This document shows, one piece after another, positions 44,818 to 55,270 of a stretch of 64,000 nucleotides of DNA; the first letter of the stretch is position 1; every line of letters starts with the position of its first letter. The stretch comes from Arenicola marina (taxonomy: Eukaryota; Annelida; Polychaeta; Arenicolidae): NCBI GenBank assembly GCA_964019135.1, contig OZ025249.1, forward strand, positions 12,673,088 to 12,737,087, read 5' to 3'. The translations under genes and the position numbers were made by a program. A model generated the notes under the pieces. The model was given only the letters and a program-made list of their open reading frames with translations. It did not search any database and was not told where the DNA came from.

Positions 44818-45330
44818 TGGGCACCGGTCTAAGAAAAAAGCCTTATATAAATAATAAACTCACGGCCAGAATTGACTGATTTACCGACAAACGGCAAAAA
44901 GATGTCATAAAGCGCCGATTCATGTTGCGTTTTACCCGCGGTGTCTGCTTTCACGTCCGTCACGTGTGTGGCACTTCTCCATGTGTTACCCAAATAGCTG
45001 CAGTTTTGAGTTGAGAATGTCAAGTGGGTAGCAGTTTTCGAGGCGGGGAAGCAAGCTCTCGTCTGACATTTAACCGCTCTGGTTATGATGTCCTCTTACG
45101 CTAAGGATCTATACTAGTGGGGGCCACTAGTGCGTCTAAGTCGAGCCTTGATAGCACCTGGTATGCTCATGTCATCGCAGCTATGATGAAGTCTCTCAAA
45201 CGATCTTATCGGCAAATCGAAAGAGTTGTTAAATATTTGGCAACCAGATAAATAATATCAGATGTAAAACTTACGGGGAGCAAAAAATACCATTGATGAC
45301 AGACATAAAGACTTGTGAGGAATTTTGTTC
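44818..45330. other. unique stretch (copy 2)
   Basis: Counterpart of 30481-30996. No gene recognised. Confidence 0.45.
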
Positions 45331-45868
45331 CTGACTGGCTATTTCGGGAGGTACATCATGGCGCTGATTGGCTATCGCGGGAGGTGTATTATGACGCTGA
45401 TTGGCTAGCTCGGGAGGTACATCATGGCGCTGATTGGCTATCTCGGGAGGTACATCATGGCGCTGATTGGCTATCTCGGGAGGTGCATTATGGCGCTGAT
45501 TGGCTAGCTCGGGAGGTATATCATGGCGCTGATTGGTTATCTCGAGAGGTGCATTATGACGCTGATTGGTTATCTCGGGAGGTACATCATGGCGCTGATT
45601 GGCTAGCTCGGGAGGTGCATTATGGCGCTGATTGGTTATCTCGGGAGGTACATCATGGCGCTGATTGGCTAGCTCGGGAGGTGCATTATGGCGCTGATTG
45701 GCTAGCTCGGGAGGTGCATTATGACGCTGATTGGTTATCTCGGGAGGTGCATTATGGCGCTGATTGGCTAGCTCGGGAGGTGGGTCATGGCTCTGATTGG
45801 CTATCTCAGAAGGTGCATTATGGCGCTGATTGGCTAGCTCGGGAGGTGCATTATGGTGCTGATCGGCT
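45331..45868. repeat. 33-bp NF-Y-site minisatellite (copy 2)
   Basis: Counterpart of 30997-31718, about 16 units. CTGATTGGYTA is kept in nearly every unit. The last unit reads CTGATCGGCTG, losing the CCAAT core. Confidence 0.95.
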
Positions 45869-45986
45869 GGACATGGGATGACTGACGAAGGCGACTGGCC
45901 GTTGGTCACACGGCCTCGTTGATTAACTTGACCTCGGCCGATGCTCTCTGCTGGTCGACTGGCGCAGAGAGAAATCATCTTGCTGA
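45869..45986. other. ~118-bp segment absent from copy 1
   Basis: Unique sequence between the last 33-bp unit and the shared CACCTGTGTCTGGG flank. In copy 1 the array joins that flank directly (31718), so this is either the ancestral array edge deleted in copy 1 or an insertion. No TSD is visible. Confidence 0.75.
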
Positions 45987-46341
45987 TCACCTGTGTCTGG
46001 GATGGCTATACGTACACAGGCCATCAGTGATCTGATGCCGTACCTTTATTCTCAGTGCTAACTGGCCCCAGGGACCCCTCAGTGGGTTGCACACTGAGCT
46101 TCGGGTAAACGAACCCTGGTTGTTCGACCCCCCCCCCTCCCCACCCTCATCATCATTTTCTGCATCTGAAAGTGGGGATTGTATTACTGTTTTTTTTTCA
46201 TTTGTGCTTTTCGTTTGTAAAACAAGATGTGATCATCCTAATGGAGTTTTGCAAGGTTAGAGCGCCAGTGTAGTGACACCCGCCGGTCCAGTAGGAAGCT
46301 ACATGTGTAGGTGGAGATCTGTATCTATCACTACGACATGC

Positions 46342-46527
46342 GGGGGCCTCCCTGGTGTAGTGGTTAGCGCACTGGACCGCAGATCAATAGGTCCTGGGTT
46401 CGAATCCGGGCTCGGGCACCTAATCTGGGGCATGTTTCATTCCTTCATCCTTCATCGTCTCGGGAGGTTCCTTGGCCCAATTTAGCCTGTATGTGCACAA
46501 AAGTGGCCTAAAACACCAACATCCCAT
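46342..46527 (+). mobile_element. SINE family 3, recent insertion with TSD
   Basis: 186-bp tRNA-derived SINE: A-box region TGGTGTAGTGGTTAGCGC, B box GGGTTCGAATCC, body CATCGTCTCGGGAGGTTCC and GGCCCAATTTAGCCTG, ending AAAACACCAACATCCCAT with no poly-A. Flanked by perfect 14-bp duplications TCACTACGACATGC at 46328-46341 and 46528-46541. Copy 1 carries a single TCACTACGACATGC (32061-32074), the exact empty site. The insertion is therefore younger than the split of the two copies. Confidence 0.96.
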
Positions 46528-46577
46528 TCACTACGACATGCATTACTATTACTAGATACTAGTATTACTATAGAGGA

Positions 46578-46839
46578 CCGGAGCCGGCCCGATAGCCCAG
46601 TGGATTAGAGCGCTCGCATTGAATGCTCTGGCCACCTGAGAGCCTAACGACACGTGGGTCGGTGGTTCGAGCCCCGCTGTGGCCATGTCTGTGTGGTCGC
46701 ATGATAAAGACCCCATGTCTTTCTTCGTAAAGAGTAGGGGGTTACCCCCGGGGACATGGCTCCAATCTCCCTTCCTTCTCCCATGACGCGATATGATCAA
46801 AAGTGGTTAAAGCGTCCTGAATATACAACCAATCAACCA
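46578..46839 (+). mobile_element. SINE family 1 with TSD (copy 2)
   Basis: Counterpart of 32111-32372, flanked by ACTATAGAGGA at 46567-46577 and 46840-46850. Confidence 0.95.
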
Positions 46840-46850
46840 ACTATAGAGGA

Positions 46851-47017
46851 GCTCACCTAGCCCACTTGGTAAGCGGTCTGAGTTACAGACCAACAGGTCA
46901 TAGATTCGAAGCCTGGGGTATATATGCCACATCCAACCCTGGGGTATATATGCCCCATCCAACCCTGTGTCATTGCCCCGGGATACCTGGCCCCGTTACT
47001 TGGCCCACTTTTACCTT
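46851..47017 (+). mobile_element. SINE family 3-like element (copy 2)
   Basis: Counterpart of 32384-32550. Confidence 0.7.
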
Positions 47018-47260
47018 CATAGCCTAGTCGGTTCTGCTATTATTTGCTAAGCGTGCTCGGCTAGGCCAGCCGCTTCAAGCGGCCGGTGTATGGTTCGAAA
47101 CCCATCGGTGCACATGGCTCTGTTTGTGCTGGATAACGATATCCTGTCTCTCTTTGCAAAGAGTGAGGGGATTACTCTCGGAGACATGGCTCCCCCTCTT
47201 CGTTGACACTTTCCCATTGTGGCGATATGACCTCCAGTGCTCCTTGCGTCCTACTTAAAC
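47018..47260 (+). mobile_element. SINE family 2 (copy 2)
   Basis: Counterpart of 32551-32793 with identical length. Again abuts the 47-bp array. Confidence 0.82.
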
Positions 47261-50200
47261 CCGCTATATAAAGCCAAGGCACGCCTGGGGGCATGGTGAT
47301 CCCGAAGCCGCCATATAGAGCCAAGGCACGCCTGGAGGCATGGTGATCCCGAAGCCGCCATATAGAGCCAAGGCACGCCTGGGGGCATGGTGATCCCGAA
47401 GCCGCTATATAAAGCCAAGGCACGCCTGGGGGCATGGTGATCTCGAAGCCGCCATATAAAGCCAAGGCACGCCTGGGGGCATGGTGATCCCGAAGCCGCA
47501 ATATAAAGCCAAGGCACGCCTGGGGGCATGGTGATCCCGAAGCCGCCATATAAAGCCAAGGCACGCCTGGGGGCATGGTGATCCCGAAGCCGCCATATAA
47601 AGCCAAGGCACGCCTGGGGGCATGGTGATCCCGAAGCCGCTATATAAAGCCAAGGCACGCCTGGGGGCATGGTGATCCCGAAGCCGCTATATAAAGCCAA
47701 GGCACGCCTGGAGGCATGGTGATCCCGAAGCCGCTATATAAAGCCAAGGCACGCCTGGGGGCATGGTGATCCCGAAGCCGCTATATAAAGCCAAGGCACG
47801 CCTGGGGGCATGCTGATCCCGAAGCCGCCATATAAAGCCAAGGCACGCCTGGAGGCATGGTGATCCCGAAGCCGCTATATAAAGCCAAGGCACGCCAGGG
47901 GGCATGGTGATCCCGAAGCCACCATATAAAGCCAAGGCACGCCTGGAGGCATGGTGATCCCGAAGCCGCTATATAAAGCCAAGGCACGCCTGGGGGCATG
48001 GTGATCCCGTAGCCGCCATATAGAGCCAAGGCACGCCTGGGGGCATGGTGATCCCGAAGCCGCTCTATAAAGCCAAGGCACGCTTGGGGGCATGGTGATC
48101 CCGAAGCCGCCATATAAAGCCAAGGCACGCCTGGGGGCATGGTGATCCCGAAGCCGCTATATAAAGCCAAGGCACGCCTGGAGGCATGGTGATCCCGAAG
48201 CCGCTATATAAAGCCAAGGCACGCCTGGGGGCATGGTGATCCCGAAGCCGCCATATAAAGCCAGAGCACGCCTGGAGGCATGGTGATCCCGAAGCCGCCA
48301 TATAAAGCCAAGGCACGCCTGGGGGCATGGTGATCCCGAAGCCGCCATATAAAGCCAAGGCACGCCTGGGGGCATGGTGATCCCGAAGCCGCCATATAAA
48401 GCCAAGGCACGCCTGGGGGCATGGTGATCCCGAAGCCGCTATATAAAGTCAAGGCACGCCTGGGGGCATGGTGATCCCGAAGCCGCTATATAAAGTCAAG
48501 GCACGCCTGGAGGCATGGTGATCCCGAAGCCGCTATATAAAGCCAAGGCACGCCTGGGGGCATGGTGATCCCGAAGCCGCTATATAAAGCCAAGGCACGC
48601 CTGGGGGCATGGTGATCCCGAAGCCACCACATAAAGCCAAGGCACGCCTGGGGGCATGGTGATCCCGAAGCCGCTATATAAAGCCAAGGCACGCCTGGGG
48701 GCATGGTGATCCCGAAGCCGCCATATAAAGCCAAGGCACGCCTGGGGGCATGGTGATCCCGAAGCCGCCAAATAAAGTCAAGGCACGCCTTGGGGCATGG
48801 TGATCCCGAAGCCGCCATATAAAGCCAAGGCACGCCTGGGGGCATGGTGATCCCGAAGCCGCCATATAGAGCCAAGGCACGCCTGGGGGCATGGTGATCC
48901 CGAAGCCGCCATATAAAGCCAAGGCACGCCAGGGGGCATGGTGATCCCGAAGCCGCTATATAAAGTCAAGGCACGCCTGGGGGCATGGTGATCCCGAAGC
49001 CGCTATATAAAGTCAAGGCACGCCTGGAGGCATGGTGATCCCGAAGCCGCTATATAAAGCCAAGGCACGCCTGGAGGCATGGTGATCCCGAAGCCGCTAT
49101 ATAAAGCCAAGGCACGCCTGGGGGCATGGTGATCCTGAAGCCACCATATAAAGCCAAGGCACGCCTGGGGGCATGGTGATCCCGAAGCCGCTATATAAAG
49201 CCAAGGCACGCCTGGGGGCATGCTGATCCCGAAGCCGCCATATAAAGTCAAGGCACGCCTGGGGGCATGCTGATCCCGAAGCCGCTATATAAAGCCAAGG
49301 CACGCCTGGAGGCATGGTGATCCCGAAGCCGCCATATAAAGCCAAGGCACGCCTGGGGGCATGGTGATCCCGAAGCCGCCAAATAAAGTCAAGGCACGCC
49401 TGGGGGCATGGTGATCCCGAAGCCGCTATATAAAGCCAAGGCACGCCTGGAGGCATGGTGATCCCGAAGCCGCTATATAAAGCCAAGGCACGCCTGGGGG
49501 CATGGTGATCCCGAAGCCGCTATATAAAGCCAAGGCACGCCTGGGGGCATGGTGATCCTGAAGCCACCATATAAAGCCAAGGCACGCCTGGGGGCATGGT
49601 GATCCCGAAGCCGCTATATAAAGCCAAGGCACGCCTGGGGGCATGGTGATCCCGAAGCCGCTATATAAAGCCAAGGCACGCCTGGGGGCATGGTGATCCC
49701 GAAGCCGCCATATAAAGCCAAGGCACGCCTGGAGGCATGGTGATCCCGAAGCCGCCATATAAAGCCAAGGCACGCCTGGGGGCATGGTGATCCCGAAGCC
49801 GCCAAATAAAGTCAAGGCACGCCTGGGGGCATGGTGATCCCGAAGCCGCTATATAAAGCCAAGGCACGCCTGGAGGCATGGTGATCCCGAAGCCGCTATA
49901 TAAAGCCAAGGCACGCCTGGGGGCATGGTGATCCCGAAGCCGCTATATAAAGCCAAGGCACGCCTGGGGGCATGGTGATCCTGAAGCCACCATATAAAGC
50001 CAAGGCACGCCTGGGGGCATGGTGATCCCGAAGCCGCTATATAAAGCCAAGGCACGCCTGGGGGCATGGTGATCCCGAAGCCGCCATATAAAGCCAAGGC
50101 ACGCCTGGGGGCATGGTGATCCCGAAGCCGCTATATAAAGCCAAGGCACGCCTAGGGGCATGGTGATCCCGAAGCCGCTATATAAAGCCAAGGCACGCCT

Positions 50201-51397
50201 GGGGGCATGGTGATCCCGAAGCCGCCATATAAAGCCAAGGCACGCCTGGGGGCATGGTGATCCCGAAGCCGCCTTATAAAGCCAAGGCACGCCTGGGGGC
50301 ATGGTGATCCCGAAGCCGCCATTCAAAGCCAAGGCACGCCTGGGGGCATGGTGATCCCGAAGCCGCTATATAAAGCCAAGGCACGCCTAGGGGCATGGTG
50401 ATCCCGAAGCCGCTATATAAAGCCAAGGCACGCCTGGGGGCATGGTGATCCAGAAGCCGCCATATAAAGCCAAGGCACGCTTGGGGGCATGGTGATCCCG
50501 AAGCCGCCAAATAAAGCCAAGGCACGCTTGGGGGCATGGTGATCCCGAAGCCGCCAAATAAAGCCAAGGCACGCCTGGGGGCATGGTGATCCCGAAGCCG
50601 CCATATAAAGCCAAGGCACGCCTGGGGGCATGGTGATCCCGAAGCCGCCATATAAAGCCAAGGCACGCCTGGGGGCATGGTGATCCCGAAGCCGCTATAT
50701 AAAGCCAAGGCACGCCTGGAGGCATGGTGATCCCGAAGCCGCCATATAAAGCCAAGGCACGCCTGGGGGCATGGTGATCCCGAAGCCGCTATATAAAGCC
50801 AAGGCACGCCTGGAGGCATGGTGATCCCGAAGCCGCAATATAAAGCCAAGGCACGCCTGGGGGCATGGTGATCCCGAAGCCGCTATATAAAGCCAAGGCA
50901 CGCCTAGGGGCATGGTGATCCCGAAGCCACCATATAAAGCCAAGGCACGCTTGGGGGCATGGTGATCCCGAAGCCGCCATATAAAGCCAAGGCACGCCTG
51001 GGGGCATAGTGATCCCGAAGCCGCTATATAAAGCCAAGGCACGCCTGGGGGCATGGTGATCCCGAAGCCGCCATATAAAGCCAAGGCACGCCTGGGGGCA
51101 TGGTGATCCCGAAGCCGCCATATAAAGCCAAGGCACGCCTGGGGGCATGGTGATCCCGAAGCCGCCATATAAAGCCAAGGCACGCCTGGGGGCATGGTGA
51201 TCCCGAAGCCGCCATATAGAGCCAAGGCACGCCTGGGGGCATGGTGATCCAGAAGCCGCCATATAAAGCCAAGGCACGCCTGGGGGCATGGTGATCCCGA
51301 AGCCGCCATATAAAGCCAAGGCACGCCTGGGGGCATGGTGATTCCGAAGCCGCCATATAAAGCCAAGGCACGCCTGGGGGCATGGTGATCCCGAAGC
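47261..51397. repeat. 47-bp minisatellite, 88 copies (copy 2)
   Basis: Counterpart of 32794-36038, nineteen units longer. Here GCTATATAAAG units are more frequent and GGAGG units rarer, and AAAGTCAAGG and GCCAAATAAAG variants recur in blocks. Frames of 80-290 codons are artefacts of the stop-free minus strand. Confidence 0.97.
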
Positions 51398-51685
51398 TTA
51401 TCCCGAAGTGATGTCCGCTGCGACAATATACGCCTTGAGTTTCCTCTTTTATGGGTTTTCAATAAATGACGAGCCAGCGTCAGAACAACAGAGACAAGAC
51501 TCTGGGATTGCCATGGTGTACCTGGGCCTGCCTTGAAGGACACGGGAGGCGGGCTGACTTCCGCCAATGAATGCCATGGCTCCTCTGATGTCCAGAACTG
51601 TCCAATTACACCTCATCTCGATAACGAGGTGGTCCGGGCCTTGTGGTTATATACTGTGTGATTACTTGGTATTATATTATATATT
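51398..51685. other. shared flank then unique sequence
   Basis: 51398-51616 matches 36039-36263. From 51617 the sequence is unique. No gene seen. Confidence 0.6.
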
Positions 51686-51880
51686 AGTCTGTGATCAGAT
51701 CCCGTCGTTTGATTTTACAAGTGTCTGTGATTAAATCACGTCCTTTGTTTTTATAGGTCTATAGGATTATAATATCCTTTGGTTTTATAGGTGTGTATAA
51801 GTAAGGCATGATAGGTCTGATTAAATCGTGTCCTTTGACAAGTGTCTGTGATTAGATGGTGTCCGTCTGTAATTAGCCGT
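51686..51880. repeat. irregular ~30-bp tandem repeat
   Basis: About five imperfect units built from GTCTGTGATTAAATC, GTCCTTTG and TTTTATAGGT. Confidence 0.65.
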
Positions 51881-52086
51881 CATGGTTGTCGTGGATCGAT
51901 ATCTCGGAACCGGAAAACCTCTCCTTTGCGTCTCTTCGGGGGGGGGGGGCGAGTTGTCGGTAGATTATTGATGTTAATTGATGGGTTATGGCTCCTTGTG
52001 GTTAGTTGGATAGACGCCGGCGCACAGCCCAGCTTGTTGCTGTGAATTCCACGTTTTATCGCCCACTGGTGCTCAGTTATTTATGT
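51881..52086. other. unique stretch
   Basis: Unique sequence with a G run near 51940. No gene recognised. Confidence 0.4.
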
Positions 52087-52426
52087 GGGCCTCTCGCCGC
52101 CCCCCGCCCCCCGCTGTCCCCTCCCCGGTCTCCCTCTCCCCCCTGCCCTGTCTCCCTCTCCCCCCTGCCCTCTCCCCGCCCCCCGCCCCCCGCTGTCCCC
52201 TCCCCGGTCTCCCTCTCCCCCCTGCCCTCTCCCCGCCTCCCGCCCCCCGCTGTCCCCTCCCCGGTCTCCCTCTCCCCCCTGCCCTCTCCCCGCCTCCCGC
52301 CCCCCGCTGTCCCCTCCCCGGTCTCCCTCTCCCCCCTGCCCTGTCTCCCTCTCCCCCCTGCCCTCTCCCCGCCTCCCGCCCCCCGCTGTCCCCTCCCCGG
52401 TCTCCCTCTCCCCCCTGCCCTCTCCT
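52087..52426. repeat. 57-bp polypyrimidine minisatellite
   Basis: About six copies of a C/T-rich 57-bp unit with CCCCGCTGTCCCCTCCCCGG and TCTCCCTCTCCCCCCTGCCC. A multiple of three, it gives proline- or glycine-rich frames of ~140-270 codons, which I reject as genes. Confidence 0.93.
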
Positions 52427-53284
52427 CGAAACGCTCGAATCTCGTTTTGTAGCGCATCGCCATGTTTGGAACGCCTTCCATGGTGTGTGTTTGAGAATAC
52501 GGGAACGTGGTTATGACGTGTGGCTATGAAGGCTGGCGCTGGACGTGTCTGTACGTACACCGGGATGAGCAACTCACGTATCCACCAACACCATAAACCG
52601 CCCCCCAATGACAGAATGGGAGACCTGCCTCCCGGAAGCCGCGGCACGCTACCAGTGGCGCTCCGAGTGGAGAGAAGGGGACGAGCAAGACGGGGATGGT
52701 TTGGTGGGGGCGGGGGGGGGGGTCTGTATATGTATATAATATATATGTATATGGGATCTGCCTGTGTTCTTTGGCTATGGAGTGTGTCAGGCCTCAGCTT
52801 CATGTCCTTCATATTGTCATTTAACTTCCCACTTGAGATGATATAATCACGAGATGAATCTTGTATATGGGATCTGCCTGTGTTGTAATCGTGCACAAGA
52901 CATACGTTTATAAACTAAGATTAAAATGAGCGTAGCGCTTAAAAGACATGACGAATCCATTCGGCCGCCACCATCCCATCCCCGTTGCTGATGGCTGATC
53001 GACCTAAGCTGTCTGAGCCACCATTGCGTGCTATATAGCATGGCGCTCACCCATAGTTCCGCTGTTTGTTATTTCTCCCTGGTGGACCGGGATTCTTGGG
53101 TGGGTGCAACCATGGCACCCAAACTTGATCACCCCCACCCCTCCCTCACTCCTCCTTCCACCTCTACCCCACCCCAGCCCGGCCCACACACACTGGGAGA
53201 AGGGCTTGCACGGATACAGACAACTTACCACGCCCTATCCACCAGCACTTCCCACGGGAGTTGTTATGATCATTAGAACCATAA
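52427..53284. other. unique stretch with short direct repeat
   Basis: Unique sequence. A 22-bp direct repeat containing ATATGGGATCTGCCTGTGTT lies at 52747-52768 and 52863-52884, and a TATATG-rich tract at 52725-52752. No gene recognised. Confidence 0.45.
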
Positions 53285-53494
53285 GCAGGCCGATATCGGG
53301 AGGGGAAATCGGGAGTAATCTCCCGCGTGAAAAAGCGAGATGTTGTGAACTGGTGGGATGATCTGATATCTGACCTGAACATGTCAGGTGCCAGTATTAT
53401 GCCCGCTGTGTACGGCATAGACGAGTTCGATGCCAGCGCCACCAAGCGGCAGTTCACACCTGCGTGGATCCTGACGTTTGTGATCTTTGTAGTG
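53285..53494 (+). CDS. weak candidate terminal exon, unknown protein
   Basis: Plus-strand frame open for ~69 codons and ending at TGA 53492-53494. It contains KKRDVVNWWDDLISDLN, then MSGASIMPAVYGIDEFDASA and a hydrophobic C-terminal WILTFVIFVV that could be a membrane segment. Composition looks protein-like and non-repetitive. However, no convincing splice acceptor precedes it (CAG at about 53286-53288 lacks a pyrimidine tract), an opposite-strand frame of 97 codons (53164-53457) overlaps it, and an open stretch this long is expected by chance somewhere in 64 kb. Not recognised. Confidence 0.2.
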
Positions 53495-54107
53495 TGACTT
53501 CCATGCTCACTAATGAAAATCGGTTGCTTTGTGTTTTTTTTAAGAAATGAGAATATGATTCATATCTCGCTGTACAATTATGGTCAGACGTAAACATGGT
53601 GTTTTGTGGTTGACATAAAATGACAAAATGAATCTGTCGGGATGTTTGTTATTTCGGTTCTATGTGCTACAGCATGCCACTGTTCACCTCTGGTATATTA
53701 TCAAGTAGAGTGGAGAGACACGTGATGTCGTCCTTCAATTAGGGTCGTGTTTCTTTTCTCGATTGAATGGTTCCTGGAAACACGATTAAACCTGTATGGG
53801 TAACTCGTAGGGTCCCTTGAAGCGAGTTGGTCTACATAGTACGATACGGGTGTTAAGCCCCAGCTACAGATTAACCTTTAACCTTAACACGGCTTGTCTC
53901 AACACCAGCCAGGGTGAGAGTTTGCTTTACCCCTGGAGAGCACACCTCTCCAGTCACCGCCAGGGCGGGGTAGCCGCTAAGCCGGGGATAAATCACTTAC
54001 CCGCCCCCCCCCCCCCCCCTGCACGCCCCGCTCTCCTCATGCATACGGCACCAAGTGTGCAGTGTCAATTAGCTGTACTAGACACTCGATTAGGGGCCAA
54101 GTGTTGT
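53495..54107. other. unique stretch
   Basis: Unique sequence, ending in a C run at about 54003-54019. No gene recognised. Confidence 0.45.
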
Positions 54108-54800
54108 CTTCCCCATCCACACCACTCACCCCGGCACTGCCCCCCCCCTTCCCCTTCCCCATCCACACCACCTACCCCAGCACTGCCCCCACCCCCCCCC
54201 CCCTTCCCTATTCACACAACTCACCCCATCTTTCTCTGTCCATTGAGACAAACATACCGAGGTCACCATTGGGCGGAGCGGGTCTTGGGAGTCAAGAGTA
54301 TGTCTCCCTTCCCCATCCACACCACCCACCCCAGCACTGCCCCCCCCCCTTCCCCATCCACACAACTCACCCCATCTTTCCCTGTCCATTGAGACAAACA
54401 TACCGAGGTCACCATTGGGCGGAGCGGGTCTTGGGAGTCAAGAGTATGTCTCCCTTCCCCATCCACACCACTCACCCCAGCACTGCCCCCTCCCCTCCCC
54501 ATCCAGGCCCCCCCCCACCCCATCTTTCTCTGTCCATTGAGACAAGACAAACATAACGAGGTCACCATTGGGCGGAGCGGGGCTTGGCAGACAAGAGCCC
54601 CCCCCCCCCTTCCCCATTCACACCCCCACCCCATCTTTCTCTGTCCATTGAGACAAGACAAACATAACGAGGTCACCATTGGGCGGAGCGGGGCTTGGCA
54701 GACAAGAGCCCCCCCCCCCTTCCCCATTCACACCCCCACCCCATCTTTCTCTGTCCATTGAGACAAGACAAACATAACGAGGTCACCATTGGGGGGCAAT
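54108..54800. repeat. ~110-148-bp minisatellite with CCAAT/GC-box motif
   Basis: About five units. The conserved start CATCTTTCTCTGTCCATTGA occurs at 54227, 54373, 54521, 54632 and 54742, so spacings are 146, 148, 111 and 110 bp. Four units hold ACCATTGGGCGGAGCGGG, an inverted CCAAT core fused to a GC box. The fifth reads CCATTGGGGGGC. Unit length varies mostly in the C-rich CCCCATCCACACC part. Confidence 0.92.
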
Positions 54801-55060
54801 AGTATGCCCCTCCCCCTCCCGTCCTTTTCAGGTATTCACGCCAACAGCCACCCCCCCCCCCCACTCCCCTGCTCCCCCTTGCATCCATAACCCTGGGTTG
54901 TCCTCAGATGGACCAGTGTTACCACGTGACCCAGGTAGAGAGCAAGAGAAACCCTCGAGTTGAGACAGCCGGTCGTGACGCGAGCCCCCAGAAAAGGTAG
55001 TCTCGTTCACGTCTCGTCAACTCTCGTACATATGTCGCGAGAAGAGCTTCATAGTGGTCC
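54801..55060. other. unique stretch
   Basis: Unique sequence with C run near 54851-54862. A short open frame between CAG (54905-54907) and a GTAGTC donor-like site (54997) is noted but not called. Confidence 0.4.
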
Positions 55061-55270
55061 GGGGCCGGCGCGATAGGTCAGCGGGCTAGAGCGTTCGCAT
55101 TGAGTGCTCTGGTCACCTGAGAGCTTAACGGCACGTCGATCGGTGGTTCGCGCCCTGCTGTGGCCATGTCTGTGTGGTCGCAGGATAAATATCCCATGTC
55201 TTTCTTCGTAAAGAGTAGGGGGATATGACCAAAAGTGGTTAAAGCGTCCCGAATAACCAGCCAACCAATC
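55061..55270 (+). mobile_element. SINE family 1 with internal deletion
   Basis: Head GGGGCCGGCGCGATAG and a degenerate B box (GGTTCGCGCCC), central CATGTCTTTCTTCGTAAAG, then a direct jump at about 55221 from AGAGTAGGGGG to ATATGACCAAAAGTGG, skipping ~70 bp present in full-length members. The tail ends AACCAGCCAACCAATC. No clear TSD. Confidence 0.88.

Larger units (their letters stand above)
36464..51616 (+). repeat. 15-kb duplicated block, copy 2
   Basis: Colinear with 22276-36263. It starts at the first base after the gap and its homology ends where copy 1 is cut by the gap. Sequence past 51616 has no counterpart in copy 1. The extra ~1.2 kb net comes from longer 53-, 34- and 47-bp arrays and a SINE insertion, partly offset by shorter 17- and 33-bp arrays. 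Confidence 0.97.

Noticed and set aside
46342..46420. Functional tRNA gene
   Set aside because: A and B boxes are good, but the stems do not form a full cloverleaf, and the unit continues into a SINE body with TSDs.
22276..51616. Real tandem segmental duplication
   Set aside because: Not excluded, but both block edges coincide with the gap and the differences look allelic, so overlapping haplotigs are the simpler reading.
52081..52896. 271-codon Gly/Arg/Glu-rich minus frame
   Set aside because: Driven by the 57-bp polypyrimidine minisatellite.
54908..54996. 89-bp internal exon between CAG and GTAGTC
   Set aside because: Splice-like ends and a short open frame are expected by chance. No homology recognised and no partner exon.
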